A stretch of DNA of 9,169 bases from Flavobacteriales bacterium (GTDB taxonomy: Bacteria; Bacteroidota; Bacteroidia; Flavobacteriales; Parvicellaceae). The DNA lies in assembly GCA_014239715.1 (NCBI GenBank), contig JAAZYJ010000108.1, positions 1 to 9,169 of the forward strand, in the 5' to 3' direction. The position numbers and the translations under genes are program-made. Of this stretch, positions 1 to 6,427 are shown piece after piece. Numbering within the stretch: position 1 is the stretch's first letter; every line of letters starts with the position of its first letter. Under the pieces are notes generated by a model. It ran no database searches. It was not told where the DNA came from and was given only the letters and a program-made list of their open reading frames with translations.

Positions 1-2680
1 CAGCGGCGTCGATTCCCTTTCTTTTGGCTAAACTTTCTACCTGATCTTCTTTGACCTTTCCCAGCCCGAAATACTTGGCCTTTGGATGAGCAAAGTACCA
101 TCCGCTAACCGATGCCGCCGGAGTCATTGCCAACGATTCTGTCAGGGAAACTCCGGTATTCATCTCGGCTTCCAGCAAACGGAAGAGTGTTGTTTTTTCT
201 GTGTGATCAGGACAAGCCGGATATCCTGGTGCCGGTCGAATCCCCTGATAGCTCTCATCTATCAGTTCCGAATTGCTTAGTGATTCGTTCTCGCCATAAC
301 ACCAGAACTCTTTTCTTACAACTTCGTGCATCCGTTCTGCAAAAGCTTCTGCAAGTCGGTCTGCCAATGCTTTTAACATTATGGAATTGTAATCATCGTG
401 GTCTGCCTCAAAACGTTCAACGTGCTTTTCAATACCTCCACCTGTAGTCACGACAAAACCTCCAATATAATCCTTCAGCCCGCTTGACTTCGGGGCAATA
501 AAATCAGCCAGGGATATGTTCGGAACACCCGGCGCCTTCTTTAATTGTTGTCTTAGCTGATGGAAAGTGCCGATCACTGTTGACCGATCCTCGTCATTGT
601 AAATTTCGATATCATCGTCATTGATCGTATTTGCAGGCCATAGTCCAATCACAGCATTTGCTGAAAGCCAGCTCTCTTTAACAATTAAATCAAGCATGTC
701 GTTTGCATCCTTCAGCAGTTTTCCAGCCTCCACACCGACAATTTCATCATCCAAAATTTCAGGGAATTTTCCATGCAGCTCCCAGGTTTGAAAGAACGGA
801 GTCCAGTCAATGTATCCCCTCAGCTCTTCCAGGTCGTATTCCTGAAAATGATGCACTCCCGGGTGTTTCGGGCGAAAAAGATCATCCGCTTGCCATTCTA
901 TCTTCCATTTATTTTCAATTGATTCCTGATATGACAAATACGTTTTTTGTCCCTTTTTCTTGTCGTAGTTTTCGCGGACCTTGGTGTATTCATCTCTAAC
1001 CGATTGCGAATAGCTTTCTTTTTTCTTCCCGAGCAAATTTCCGACTACCGGAACAGAACGTGAAGCGTCCAGCACATGTACCGTTGTCCCTGAATAATTC
1101 TCTTCTATCTTAACTGCTGTATGTACCCTAGATGTTGTTGCTCCTCCGATCAATAGTGGAATATTCAAATCTGATCTTTCCAATTCTTTGGCAACATGGA
1201 CCATTTCATCCAAAGACGGCGTTATCAAACCAGACAAACCTATCACATCTACATCCTCTTCAGCCGCCTTTTTCAGAATGTCATTTGCAGCCACCATTAC
1301 CCCCATGTCAATGATCTCGTAGTTGTTACACCCTAAAACTACACCTACAATGTTTTTTCCAATATCGTGAACATCACCCTTAACTGTGGCAAGTAAAATC
1401 TTTCCGGATGAAGTTATAGCCCCCCCTTTTTCTGCTTCAATAAAAGGCAGCAAATAAGCCACTGCTTTTTTCATAACCCTTGCTGACTTAACAACTTGAG
1501 GGAGAAACATTTTACCAGCACCAAACAGATCACCAACTACATTCATCCCATCCATCAGAGGTCCTTCAATAACCTGAAGTGGCTTGTCAAAATTGTGTCG
1601 ACATTCTTCCACGTCCTCTTCAACATATTCAGCCATTCCCTTTACCAATGCATAGGTTAACCTATCCTGAACAGATTTATCGCGCCACTCCAGATTTACT
1701 GTTTTTTCTTTGCCTTCTCCTTTGAAAGAATCCGCAAATTCCAACAGTTTTTCAGTCGAATCAAGCTTTCTGTTCAATAGCACATCCTCAACACGTAACA
1801 AGAGTTCCTTGGGGATATTGTCGTACACTTCCAACATAGCAGGGTTGACTATTCCCATATCCATACCTTCCCTGATCGCATGATACAAGAAAGCTGAATG
1901 CATGGCTTCCCGCACTGCAACATTGCCTCTGAAAGAAAATGAGACATTGCTGACTCCGCCGCTTACATGAGCCCCCGGAAGGTTTTCCCTTATCCATCGA
2001 GTAGCTCGAAAAAAGTCGAGCGCATTGTTGTTGTGCTCTTCCATCCCGGTAGCTACGGGAAATATATTAGGGTCAAAAATGATATCCTGAGGTGGAAACC
2101 CTACCTTATTTACCAAAATATCATAGGAGCGTTTACAGATCTCTATTCTTCTTTCGTAATTATCTGCCTGACCTTTTTCATCGAATGCCATTACAATGGT
2201 AGCTGCACCGTACATCTTGATCTTCCGTGCCTGATCAATAAATGCCTCTTCCCCTTCCTTGAGCGAAATGGAATTTACAATTCCCTTTCCCTGTACACAT
2301 TTCAACCCGGCTTCAATGATTTCCCATTTGGATGAGTCGATCATCACCGGAACTCTTGCAATATCAGGTTCGGAAGCGATTAGGTTTAAAAATTTGACCA
2401 TGCTTTCTTTTCCGTCCAGCAGGCCTTCATCCATGTTCACATAGATTACCTGTGCACCACCTTCAACTTGATCGCGGGCGATCGAGATCGCTTCTTCAAA
2501 TTCACCTTCTTTAATTAGTCTTAAAAACTTTCTGGAACCGGTAACATTGGTCCTTTCTCCAACATTGATGAAATTTGAATCGGGAGTGAGCACAAGTGGC
2601 TCCAATCCACTCAGCTTCATAAATGGGAGATTATTCCATTTATATACGTATTCCCCTTTATAATCCGAATTTAAGCTCAT
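1..2680 (-). CDS. metH: Methionine synthase, folate/cobalamin/reactivation part (MetH C-terminal protein), 3' end cut by window
   Basis: This protein carries the methyltetrahydrofolate, cobalamin and activation modules of B12-dependent methionine synthase and works with the homocysteine-domain protein encoded just upstream. I translated it by hand: 893 codons stay open from the ATG at 2680 to the window edge. By comparison with E. coli MetH, only about 15-20 residues are missing. The pterin-binding domain spans roughly residues 35-295, with [12 protein letters not shown] at 41-52, MIDSSKW around Asp115 and [12 protein letters not shown] around Asn245. The four-helix cobalamin cap is about 330-420. 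The Rossmann B12 domain is about 420-575 and has GDVHDIGKN, where His438 is the expected cobalt ligand and Asp436 its partner. The AdoMet-binding activation domain runs from about 576, with [12 protein letters not shown] at 815-826. A GGAG motif lies three bases before the start, and the gene begins 10 bases after its partner's stop. It is probably co-transcribed under the upstream SAM riboswitch. Confidence 0.97.
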   Translation of the reverse strand, partial: MSLNSDYKGEYVYKWNNLPFMKLSGLEPLVLTPDSNFINVGERTNVTGSRKFLRLIKEGEFEEAISIARDQVEGGAQVIYVNMDEGLLDGKESMVKFLNLIASEPDIARVPVMIDSSKWEIIEAGLKCVQGKGIVNSISLKEGEEAFIDQARKIKMYGAATIVMAFDEKGQADNYERRIEICKRSYDILVNKVGFPPQDIIFDPNIFPVATGMEEHNNNALDFFRATRWIRENLPGAHVSGGVSNVSFSFRGNVAVREAMHSAFLYHAIREGMDMGIVNPAMLEVYDNIPKELLLRVEDVLLNRKLDSTEKLLEFADSFKGEGKEKTVNLEWRDKSVQDRLTYALVKGMAEYVEEDVEECRHNFDKPLQVIEGPLMDGMNVVGDLFGAGKMFLPQVVKSARVMKKAVAYLLPFIEAEKGGAITSSGKILLATVKGDVHDIGKNIVGVVLGCNNYEIIDMGVMVAANDILKKAAEEDVDVIGLSGLITPSLDEMVHVAKELERSDLNIPLLIGGATTSRVHTAVKIEENYSGTTVHVLDASRSVPVVGNLLGKKKESYSQSVRDEYTKVRENYDKKKGQKTYLSYQESIENKWKIEWQADDLFRPKHPGVHHFQEYDLEELRGYIDWTPFFQTWELHGKFPEILDDEIVGVEAGKLLKDANDMLDLIVKESWLSANAVIGLWPANTINDDDIEIYNDEDRSTVIGTFHQLRQQLKKAPGVPNISLADFIAPKSSGLKDYIGGFVVTTGGGIEKHVERFEADHDDYNSIMLKALADRLAEAFAERMHEVVRKEFWCYGENESLSNSELIDESYQGIRPAPGYPACPDHTEKTTLFRLLEAEMNTGVSLTESLAMTPAASVSGWYFAHPKAKYFGLGKVKEDQVESLAKRKGIDAA

Positions 2681-2683
2681 TTT

Positions 2684-2690
2684 CTCCTTT
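2684..2690 (-). promoter_or_regulatory. Ribosome binding site of the second metH gene
   Basis: AAAGGAG follows directly after the TAA of the upstream gene and ends three bases before the ATG at 2680. It supports this start, and it supports the split metH being two genuinely translated genes rather than one gene broken by a frameshift. Strong Shine-Dalgarno sequences are not the rule in Bacteroidetes, so this one stands out. The spacing is shorter than the usual optimum. Confidence 0.6.
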
Positions 2691-3698
2691 TTAATACGCC
2701 AATGAATTTTCTATTTCCCTAGGATTGTACCGGGCAACCAGCTCAGCTATTGCAGCAATGTGGTCGGGAGTTGTTCCACAGCAGCCCCCTACTATATTTA
2801 ACAATCTCTCTTCTAAAAATACTTCGATCTGTTCTGCCATCATTTCGGGAGTTTGATCATATTCCCCCATCTCGTTAGGTAATCCGGCATTTGGATGCGC
2901 ACTAACATTGAAGCTGGCATTTTTATTCAGTACCTGTAGATAGGGCCGAAGCTCCTTGGCCCCAAGGGCACAATTAAGACCGATACTGAATAGTGGCATG
3001 TGTTCCAAAGAGATCAGAAAAGCCTTTGTTGTTTGTCCGCTTAACGTACGACCGGATGCATCTGTGATCGTACCCGAAACCATGATAGGCAAACTTACGC
3101 CTAGCTCTTCATATGTTTGTTCAATTGCAAACAAGGCCGCTTTAGCATTCAACGTATCGAAAACTGTTTCCACCAGCAAACAGTCTACACCGCCCTTTAT
3201 AAGTGCCGTTGCTTGTTCTTTATAAGCGATTGCCAGTTGGTCGAACGTAACCGCCCGATAACCCGGGTCATTCACGTCAGGTGATAATGAAGCCGTTCTA
3301 TTAGTTGGGCCCATAGAACCAGCTACAAAACGTGGTTTGTCAGGTTCCTTTTCCGTAAATTCATCTGCCGAAGCCCTGGCAATTTTAGCCGAGTGGTAGT
3401 TAATGTCAACAACGGCATTTTCCAAATGGTAATCAGCCTGGGCAATACTGGTTCCGGAAAATGTGTTGGTTTCTACGATATCTGCTCCTGCCTCAAAGTA
3501 CAGATCATGAATTTCTTTAATGATGTCCGGGCGGGTTAAAGACAGCAGATCATTGTTTCCTTTGAGAAGGCAATCATGGTTTTCAAACCAACCCTTTCTG
3601 AAGTCTTCCTCCTCCAATTTATGACGCTGGATCATCGTCCCCATTGCTCCATCAAGGACCAATATTCTCTTGTTTATTTCTTCTTGTAATCTACTCAT
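2691..3698 (-). CDS. metH: Homocysteine S-methyltransferase domain protein (MetH N-terminal protein)
   Basis: This 335-residue protein corresponds to the N-terminal homocysteine-binding TIM barrel of cobalamin-dependent methionine synthase. It would activate homocysteine as a zinc thiolate for methylation by the cobalamin held in the partner protein encoded downstream. The family start [12 protein letters not shown] is at residues 13-24. The three zinc ligands are visible: Cys243 in GLNCALG, and Cys306-Cys307 in [10 protein letters not shown]. The length matches the isolated domain (about 325-340 residues), and it ends in the linker region of full-length MetH. The partner begins 10 bases downstream in a different frame with its own ribosome binding site. 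Split metH pairs of this kind are, to my knowledge, common in Bacteroidetes. The ATG at 3698 follows a weak purine-rich AAAGAG. The SAM-I riboswitch and terminator lie just upstream, so expression should fall when SAM is high. Confidence 0.96.
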   Translation of the reverse strand: MSRLQEEINKRILVLDGAMGTMIQRHKLEEEDFRKGWFENHDCLLKGNNDLLSLTRPDIIKEIHDLYFEAGADIVETNTFSGTSIAQADYHLENAVVDINYHSAKIARASADEFTEKEPDKPRFVAGSMGPTNRTASLSPDVNDPGYRAVTFDQLAIAYKEQATALIKGGVDCLLVETVFDTLNAKAALFAIEQTYEELGVSLPIMVSGTITDASGRTLSGQTTKAFLISLEHMPLFSIGLNCALGAKELRPYLQVLNKNASFNVSAHPNAGLPNEMGEYDQTPEMMAEQIEVFLEERLLNIVGGCCGTTPDHIAAIAELVARYNPREIENSLAY

Positions 3699-3727
3699 GC
3701 TCTTTTCAATAAATCTACTATTTCTGC

Positions 3728-3760
3728 AAAAAAAAATCTCTACTATGAGCTAGAAGAGAT
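3728..3760 (-). terminator. Intrinsic terminator forming the off state of the SAM riboswitch
   Basis: Read on the minus strand, ATCTCT (3760-3755) pairs with AGAGAT (3741-3736). After a T-T mismatch, CTA pairs with TAG, closing a five-base loop, GCTCA. Eight more T residues (3735-3728) follow the stem directly. The stem is short and weak, but the long U tract compensates. It lies between the SAM-I aptamer and the metH start (3698), which is the position expected for the expression platform. The segment AGCTCAT, made of the loop and part of the 5' arm, can pair with ATGAGTT, the 3' strand of aptamer helix P1. Forming that pairing would prevent the terminator. Confidence 0.85.
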
Positions 3761-3782
3761 GTAACAAAAGTCTATCAATCCG

Positions 3783-3909
3783 AACTCATTTTCATTCATC
3801 TCAACTACAGCTGAGATAAAACAGGAATTGGCACCTTTCCGATCTATGCATGAGATGGCGGTTGCCAAGGTGTTAACGGGCCTGATCCCTACACCTTTCT
3901 TAATAAGTT
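3783..3909 (-). promoter_or_regulatory. SAM-I (S-box) riboswitch aptamer
   Basis: This RNA element senses S-adenosylmethionine and controls the metH genes downstream. On the minus strand the S-box core appears in order: CTTATTAAGAAAGGTG, then AGGGATCAGGCCC, then GGCAACC, and after a hairpin GGTGCCAATTCCTG. Helix P1 is AACTTATT (3909-3902) with AATGAGTT (3790-3783), eight pairs including one G-U. P2 is GGTGT (3895-3891) with ACACC (3873-3869). P3 is GGCAACC (3866-3860) with GGTGCC (3835-3830), one A bulged. The P4 position holds a hairpin with arms ATCTCAGC and GTTGAGAT around a TGTA loop. A hairpin between P3 and the P1 3' strand argues for SAM-I rather than SAM-IV. J3/4 and J4/1 are somewhat long. 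I did not find a convincing Bacteroidetes promoter (TTG, then TAnnTTTG) just upstream. Confidence 0.93.
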
Positions 3910-3924
3910 AATTTTAAAGAACGT

Positions 3925-4143
3925 TCACTGCATGCCTCTGAACTCTTTTATGAAAGCAATGATCTTCTTTCTGAAGAGTACAAAAAGCAAAATATACGGG
4001 ATCAGCATTAAAAAAATGATCCCTGAATTAATGTCCATTCCTGAGCCTTTGGCATTCTCTCTGCACATGGCGCATTGAGCCTGAATTTCCGCTGAGGAAA
4101 AGAACACTATTCCCAATACAACAATGTATATGAGTTTTTTCAT
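3925..4143 (-). CDS. Small exported membrane protein with CAMC motif
   Basis: This 72-residue protein has a signal-like hydrophobic N-terminus (residues 1-22, with a plausible cut near AEIQA-Q). A CAMC motif follows immediately (Cys24, Cys27), then a short polar stretch, a single membrane segment (about 41-58) and a basic tail. The CxxC would therefore face the periplasm, next to the membrane. Similar small CAMCR proteins occur, as I recall, after the DUF420 gene in many Bacteroidetes oxidase operons, but I know of no assigned function. A role in copper or heme handling, or in thiol chemistry, during oxidase assembly would fit the motif and the neighbours but is inference. It starts 48 bases after the DUF420 gene and is the last gene of the oxidase operon, directly before the SAM riboswitch. 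Confidence 0.85.
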   Translation of the reverse strand: MKKLIYIVVLGIVFFSSAEIQAQCAMCRENAKGSGMDINSGIIFLMLIPYILLFVLFRKKIIAFIKEFRGMQ

Positions 4144-4191
4144 TGGACAAAACTAATCAATACAACTTTATTGACAGTGATTTTTACGATT

Positions 4192-4716
4192 TTATCCATA
4201 AAATGGGCTGATCATAACATATACAACTACTCCTGTAATTGCTACATACAGCCATATTGGAAAAGTAATTTTAGCTAATCTTTTATGGCTATCAAAATTA
4301 CCGGAAATACCTTTTACGTAAGTAAAAAGAACTAAGGGGATGACAACAATTGACAAGCAAATGTGCGATACAAGGATAAAATAATAGATGTACTTTGAAA
4401 ATCCGTCTATTCCGTATTCCGTAGTTTCGCTGGTAATGTGATATGCAACATACATCAGCAGAAAAAGACAGGATAAAACAATGGCCGTTTTCATAAGGTT
4501 TTCATGCATTTTTCTTTTCCCGGATCGTATCGCGACAACAGCTGCTACCAAGGCCAATGCCGTTAAACCATTGATAGTTGCATAGATAGGTGGTAATGCT
4601 GAAAGGTCGACTCCCTCTATCTTGATCCCAAATAATGCCGCTACTGCAAGCGGTAAGATCACCGATAGCGCAATGATCAGTTTCTTGTATTTTTTCTCTT
4701 TATCAATCTTTTCCAT
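4192..4716 (-). CDS. DUF420 membrane protein (CtaM/YozB-like oxidase assembly factor)
   Basis: This 174-residue protein has five predicted membrane helices, at about 12-30, 44-64, 75-95, 109-134 and 149-170. It belongs to the DUF420 family: the PPIYATINGLTA segment (42-53) and the histidines His71, His93, His118 and His144, at or near helix ends, fit that family. The best-studied relative, Staphylococcus aureus CtaM (Bacillus YozB), is needed to make an active heme A-containing oxidase. Its exact chemistry is not settled, and the histidines suggest heme or metal binding. The start overlaps the end of the upstream SCO gene by 14 bases, which points to coupled translation. The position in a cyoE, subunit III, subunit IV and SCO cluster supports a job in oxidase maturation. 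Confidence 0.92.
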   Translation of the reverse strand: MEKIDKEKKYKKLIIALSVILPLAVAALFGIKIEGVDLSALPPIYATINGLTALALVAAVVAIRSGKRKMHENLMKTAIVLSCLFLLMYVAYHITSETTEYGIDGFSKYIYYFILVSHICLSIVVIPLVLFTYVKGISGNFDSHKRLAKITFPIWLYVAITGVVVYVMISPFYG

Positions 4717-5347
4717 TGTTATAACTTTTGATCAGCATTTTAGCATCAACAATTAATTGGTCTACTTGTTCTGTATTTGTTCCATCATACATTCCTCTTA
4801 CGCGGTGAGATCGATCTACAATAGCGAAATAAGGAGAATGCATAAACCCGCCCGGAGCCAGCACATCTTCGTTTGTGGTCATCATGTAGCTGTAGAAACC
4901 GTGATCATACAGCGCCATTTTAGATCCGGTCAGGAAATGCCAGTTGGTTGTATTGATGTCTCTTTTTTCAATGTACTTTTTGAGCTGACCTACAGAGTCC
5001 CGTTCAGGATCGCAAGTATGTGTCAGAATTGTAACATCAGGCAAAGCCTTCTGAACTCTTTTCATTTGGCCGGTCATCGCGGGGCACATGGTAGGACAGT
5101 GGGTAAAAAAATAATCCGCAATGTATACCTGGCCATTTGTTGCCTCTTTTGTGATAATTTGACCTTCCTGATTGGTGAAAGCAAAATCTTCGACAGTATG
5201 ATAAATTGTATCGCCGTTTTGATCAATGTCCTTATGGCCGTAGATTGGCAAGACGGTTTCTGGAGTTCCTTTATCAGAACAACCCAGGATTAAAATTGCA
5301 CCTAATAAAAACAAAATACTACTCTTTCTCACCTCTCCTTTTTTCAA
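4703..5347 (-). CDS. SCO1/SenC family copper chaperone, lipoprotein
   Basis: SCO proteins are membrane-anchored thioredoxin-fold proteins that deliver or reduce copper at the CuA site of oxidase subunit II. This one has an N-terminal hydrophobic segment ending in ILGC, so Cys23 is a likely lipidation site. The copper motif HCPTMCP gives Cys84 and Cys88. DPERD is at 113-117, and the third ligand, His170, lies in GGFMHSPYFAIVD, so the metal site is complete. The length (214) is normal. The start at 5347 is TTG and overlaps the upstream gene by 29 bases. A GTG at 5332 (residue 6), just after AAAGGAG, would give a cleaner lipoprotein signal and a 14-base overlap, and it may be the true start. The 3' end overlaps the DUF420 gene. 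It is the second of two tandem SCO paralogues. Confidence 0.94.
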   Translation of the reverse strand: MKKGEVRKSSILFLLGAILILGCSDKGTPETVLPIYGHKDIDQNGDTIYHTVEDFAFTNQEGQIITKEATNGQVYIADYFFTHCPTMCPAMTGQMKRVQKALPDVTILTHTCDPERDSVGQLKKYIEKRDINTTNWHFLTGSKMALYDHGFYSYMMTTNEDVLAPGGFMHSPYFAIVDRSHRVRGMYDGTNTEQVDQLIVDAKMLIKSYNNGKD

Positions 5348-6026
5348 TGCATAGCAGGGTCGCTAGTCTTTCTGCCTCCATAATAGCAGGGTTAGAGATC
5401 CCAGGGAAAAACCCTCTGATGTGCCTATTATGATCGACCAGAAAGATCAAGGAATTCGATGCACGACCTCCAATTACATCATCACGCATGTCTTTGTATG
5501 GATTCCCTCTACCGGAAATTTCAACATCGTAAATCGGATTAGACGCTCCATATACAAATTTCCAGCGATCAAAATCGATCATATTTCCTTGACCATAAGG
5601 TAGGTCATCAATTACCAAGCTAGCATCTGGTCGAGAGGAATCCTGAGCTACTACGTGGGTCAGCATTACTAAATCTTCTGTCTCCTTCGAACCAACAATA
5701 CTCTCATATATATATTTGTAGAACTGGTTGATCTGTATTGGACATTCTTCAGGGCAGGTCTCTATCGCAGTTGAAACTAATAGGATCTTTCCTGCCAGCG
5801 TTTCGTTGGACACCACATTATCCTGGTGGTCAATAAAAGTGAACTCCGGGACCTTATAGTATACCGTATCTCCATCCACAACCTGTTTCGGCCCGTAATA
5901 CGGTAGCTGTTCAAAGACGGTACTTGAAGAATACGCAAGCATAACAATAAAAAATGCCGGAATTCCTGCGATTCCGGCAAATAAAATAAATTTTTTGGTT
6001 TTCTTTTTTGCTGTCTGCGCTACCAT
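5319..6026 (-). CDS. SCO-like protein, divergent paralogue lacking the metal-binding histidine
   Basis: This 235-residue protein has a single N-terminal membrane anchor (about 13-32) and no lipobox, then a thioredoxin-like SCO domain. It is a paralogue of the next gene: LPYYGPKQVVDGDTVYY (41-57) parallels LPIYGHKDIDQNGDTIYH there, and the CxxxC motif is kept (Cys91, Cys95 in ETCPEECP). Where the partner has GGFMHSPYFAIVD, this protein reads GGRASNSLIFLVD, so Ser190 sits where the copper-ligand histidine should be. The DPERD segment is also not recognisable. It may act as a thiol oxidoreductase or a partner for the other SCO rather than as a conventional copper donor; that is inference. Its ATG overlaps the subunit IV stop (ATGGTAG), indicating translational coupling. 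The fold assignment is firm; the biochemical role is open. Confidence 0.86.
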   Translation of the reverse strand: MVAQTAKKKTKKFILFAGIAGIPAFFIVMLAYSSSTVFEQLPYYGPKQVVDGDTVYYKVPEFTFIDHQDNVVSNETLAGKILLVSTAIETCPEECPIQINQFYKYIYESIVGSKETEDLVMLTHVVAQDSSRPDASLVIDDLPYGQGNMIDFDRWKFVYGASNPIYDVEISGRGNPYKDMRDDVIGGRASNSLIFLVDHNRHIRGFFPGISNPAIMEAERLATLLCIEKRRGEKE

Positions 6027-6409
6027 GGTGCCCTCATAACATCAAGAATATATGAGGATTCTGTGATGCAAATGAACAGGAGATACAAAATGAACAGGAT
6101 GTATGGTCCAAGGATCATCCATTTGAAATTCTTTCTTTCATCACCAAGATGCATGAATACCAAAACAATGTAGCCTGCTTTTATAACGGTGAGGATAATG
6201 TAAAAAAGTTTTATGCCGAGCCACGACCAGGATTCACCTCCAAGTACAGTTCTGGACAACACTATTCCGACAGCTACTTCTACAATTGTAATGATAGTAA
6301 GTATAATAGTAACCTTCGTAATCTTTTTTCGGATTGCAATGCCATGCTCTTCGTCATGGTTAGCACTCCTGGCATACTCAGCATCTTTATACAGATCGTC
6401 TCTAATCAT
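6020..6409 (-). CDS. Cytochrome c oxidase subunit IV (prokaryotic COX4-type)
   Basis: This small three-helix membrane subunit of a heme-copper oxidase has 129 residues. Its membrane segments are at about 31-51, 63-85 and 97-116, preceded by a charged, histidine-containing N-terminal tail of about 28 residues. The hallmark KAGYIVLVFMHLGDERKNF spans 77-95, from the second helix into the loop, and is typical of the bacterial subunit IV family. In known oxidases this subunit is peripheral and stabilising, and it carries no redox centre. It starts 18 bases after the subunit III gene and ends inside the start of the SCO-like gene. No anomaly was seen in length or sequence. Confidence 0.93.
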   Translation of the reverse strand: MIRDDLYKDAEYARSANHDEEHGIAIRKKITKVTIILTIITIVEVAVGIVLSRTVLGGESWSWLGIKLFYIILTVIKAGYIVLVFMHLGDERKNFKWMILGPYILFILYLLFICITESSYILDVMRAPW

Positions 6410-6427
6410 AATCTAATTGGCTTTATA

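Noticed and set aside
1788..1997. Minus-strand frame of 69 codons inside the second metH gene
   Set aside because: It is an alternate frame of the intact metH reading frame, with no independent start signal or recognisable content.
1967..2335. Plus-strand frame of 122 codons opposite metH
   Set aside because: It is antisense to the pterin-binding domain, whose conserved motifs are read through without a break. The plus-strand translation resembles no protein I know.
2678..2700. Split metH read as a frameshifted pseudogene
   Set aside because: The break falls at a domain boundary, the second part has its own ribosome binding site and ATG, all key residues are kept, and the split form is typical for the phylum.
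3796..3815. Perfect-looking hairpin with arms ATCTCAGC and GTTGAGAT as a separate terminator
   Set aside because: No U tract follows it, and it sits at the P4 position of the SAM-I aptamer, which explains it better.
4148..4155. TAGTTTTG on the minus strand, matching the Bacteroidetes TAnnTTTG promoter box, just before the CAMC gene
   Set aside because: Transcription would begin at or after the start codon, and the expected upstream TTG is CTG at the right spacing. In an AT-rich gap this is likely chance.
4757..5293. Open plus-strand frame of 178 codons
   Set aside because: It lies fully antisense to the SCO lipoprotein gene, which has clear family motifs. Its translation has no recognisable domain or membrane pattern.
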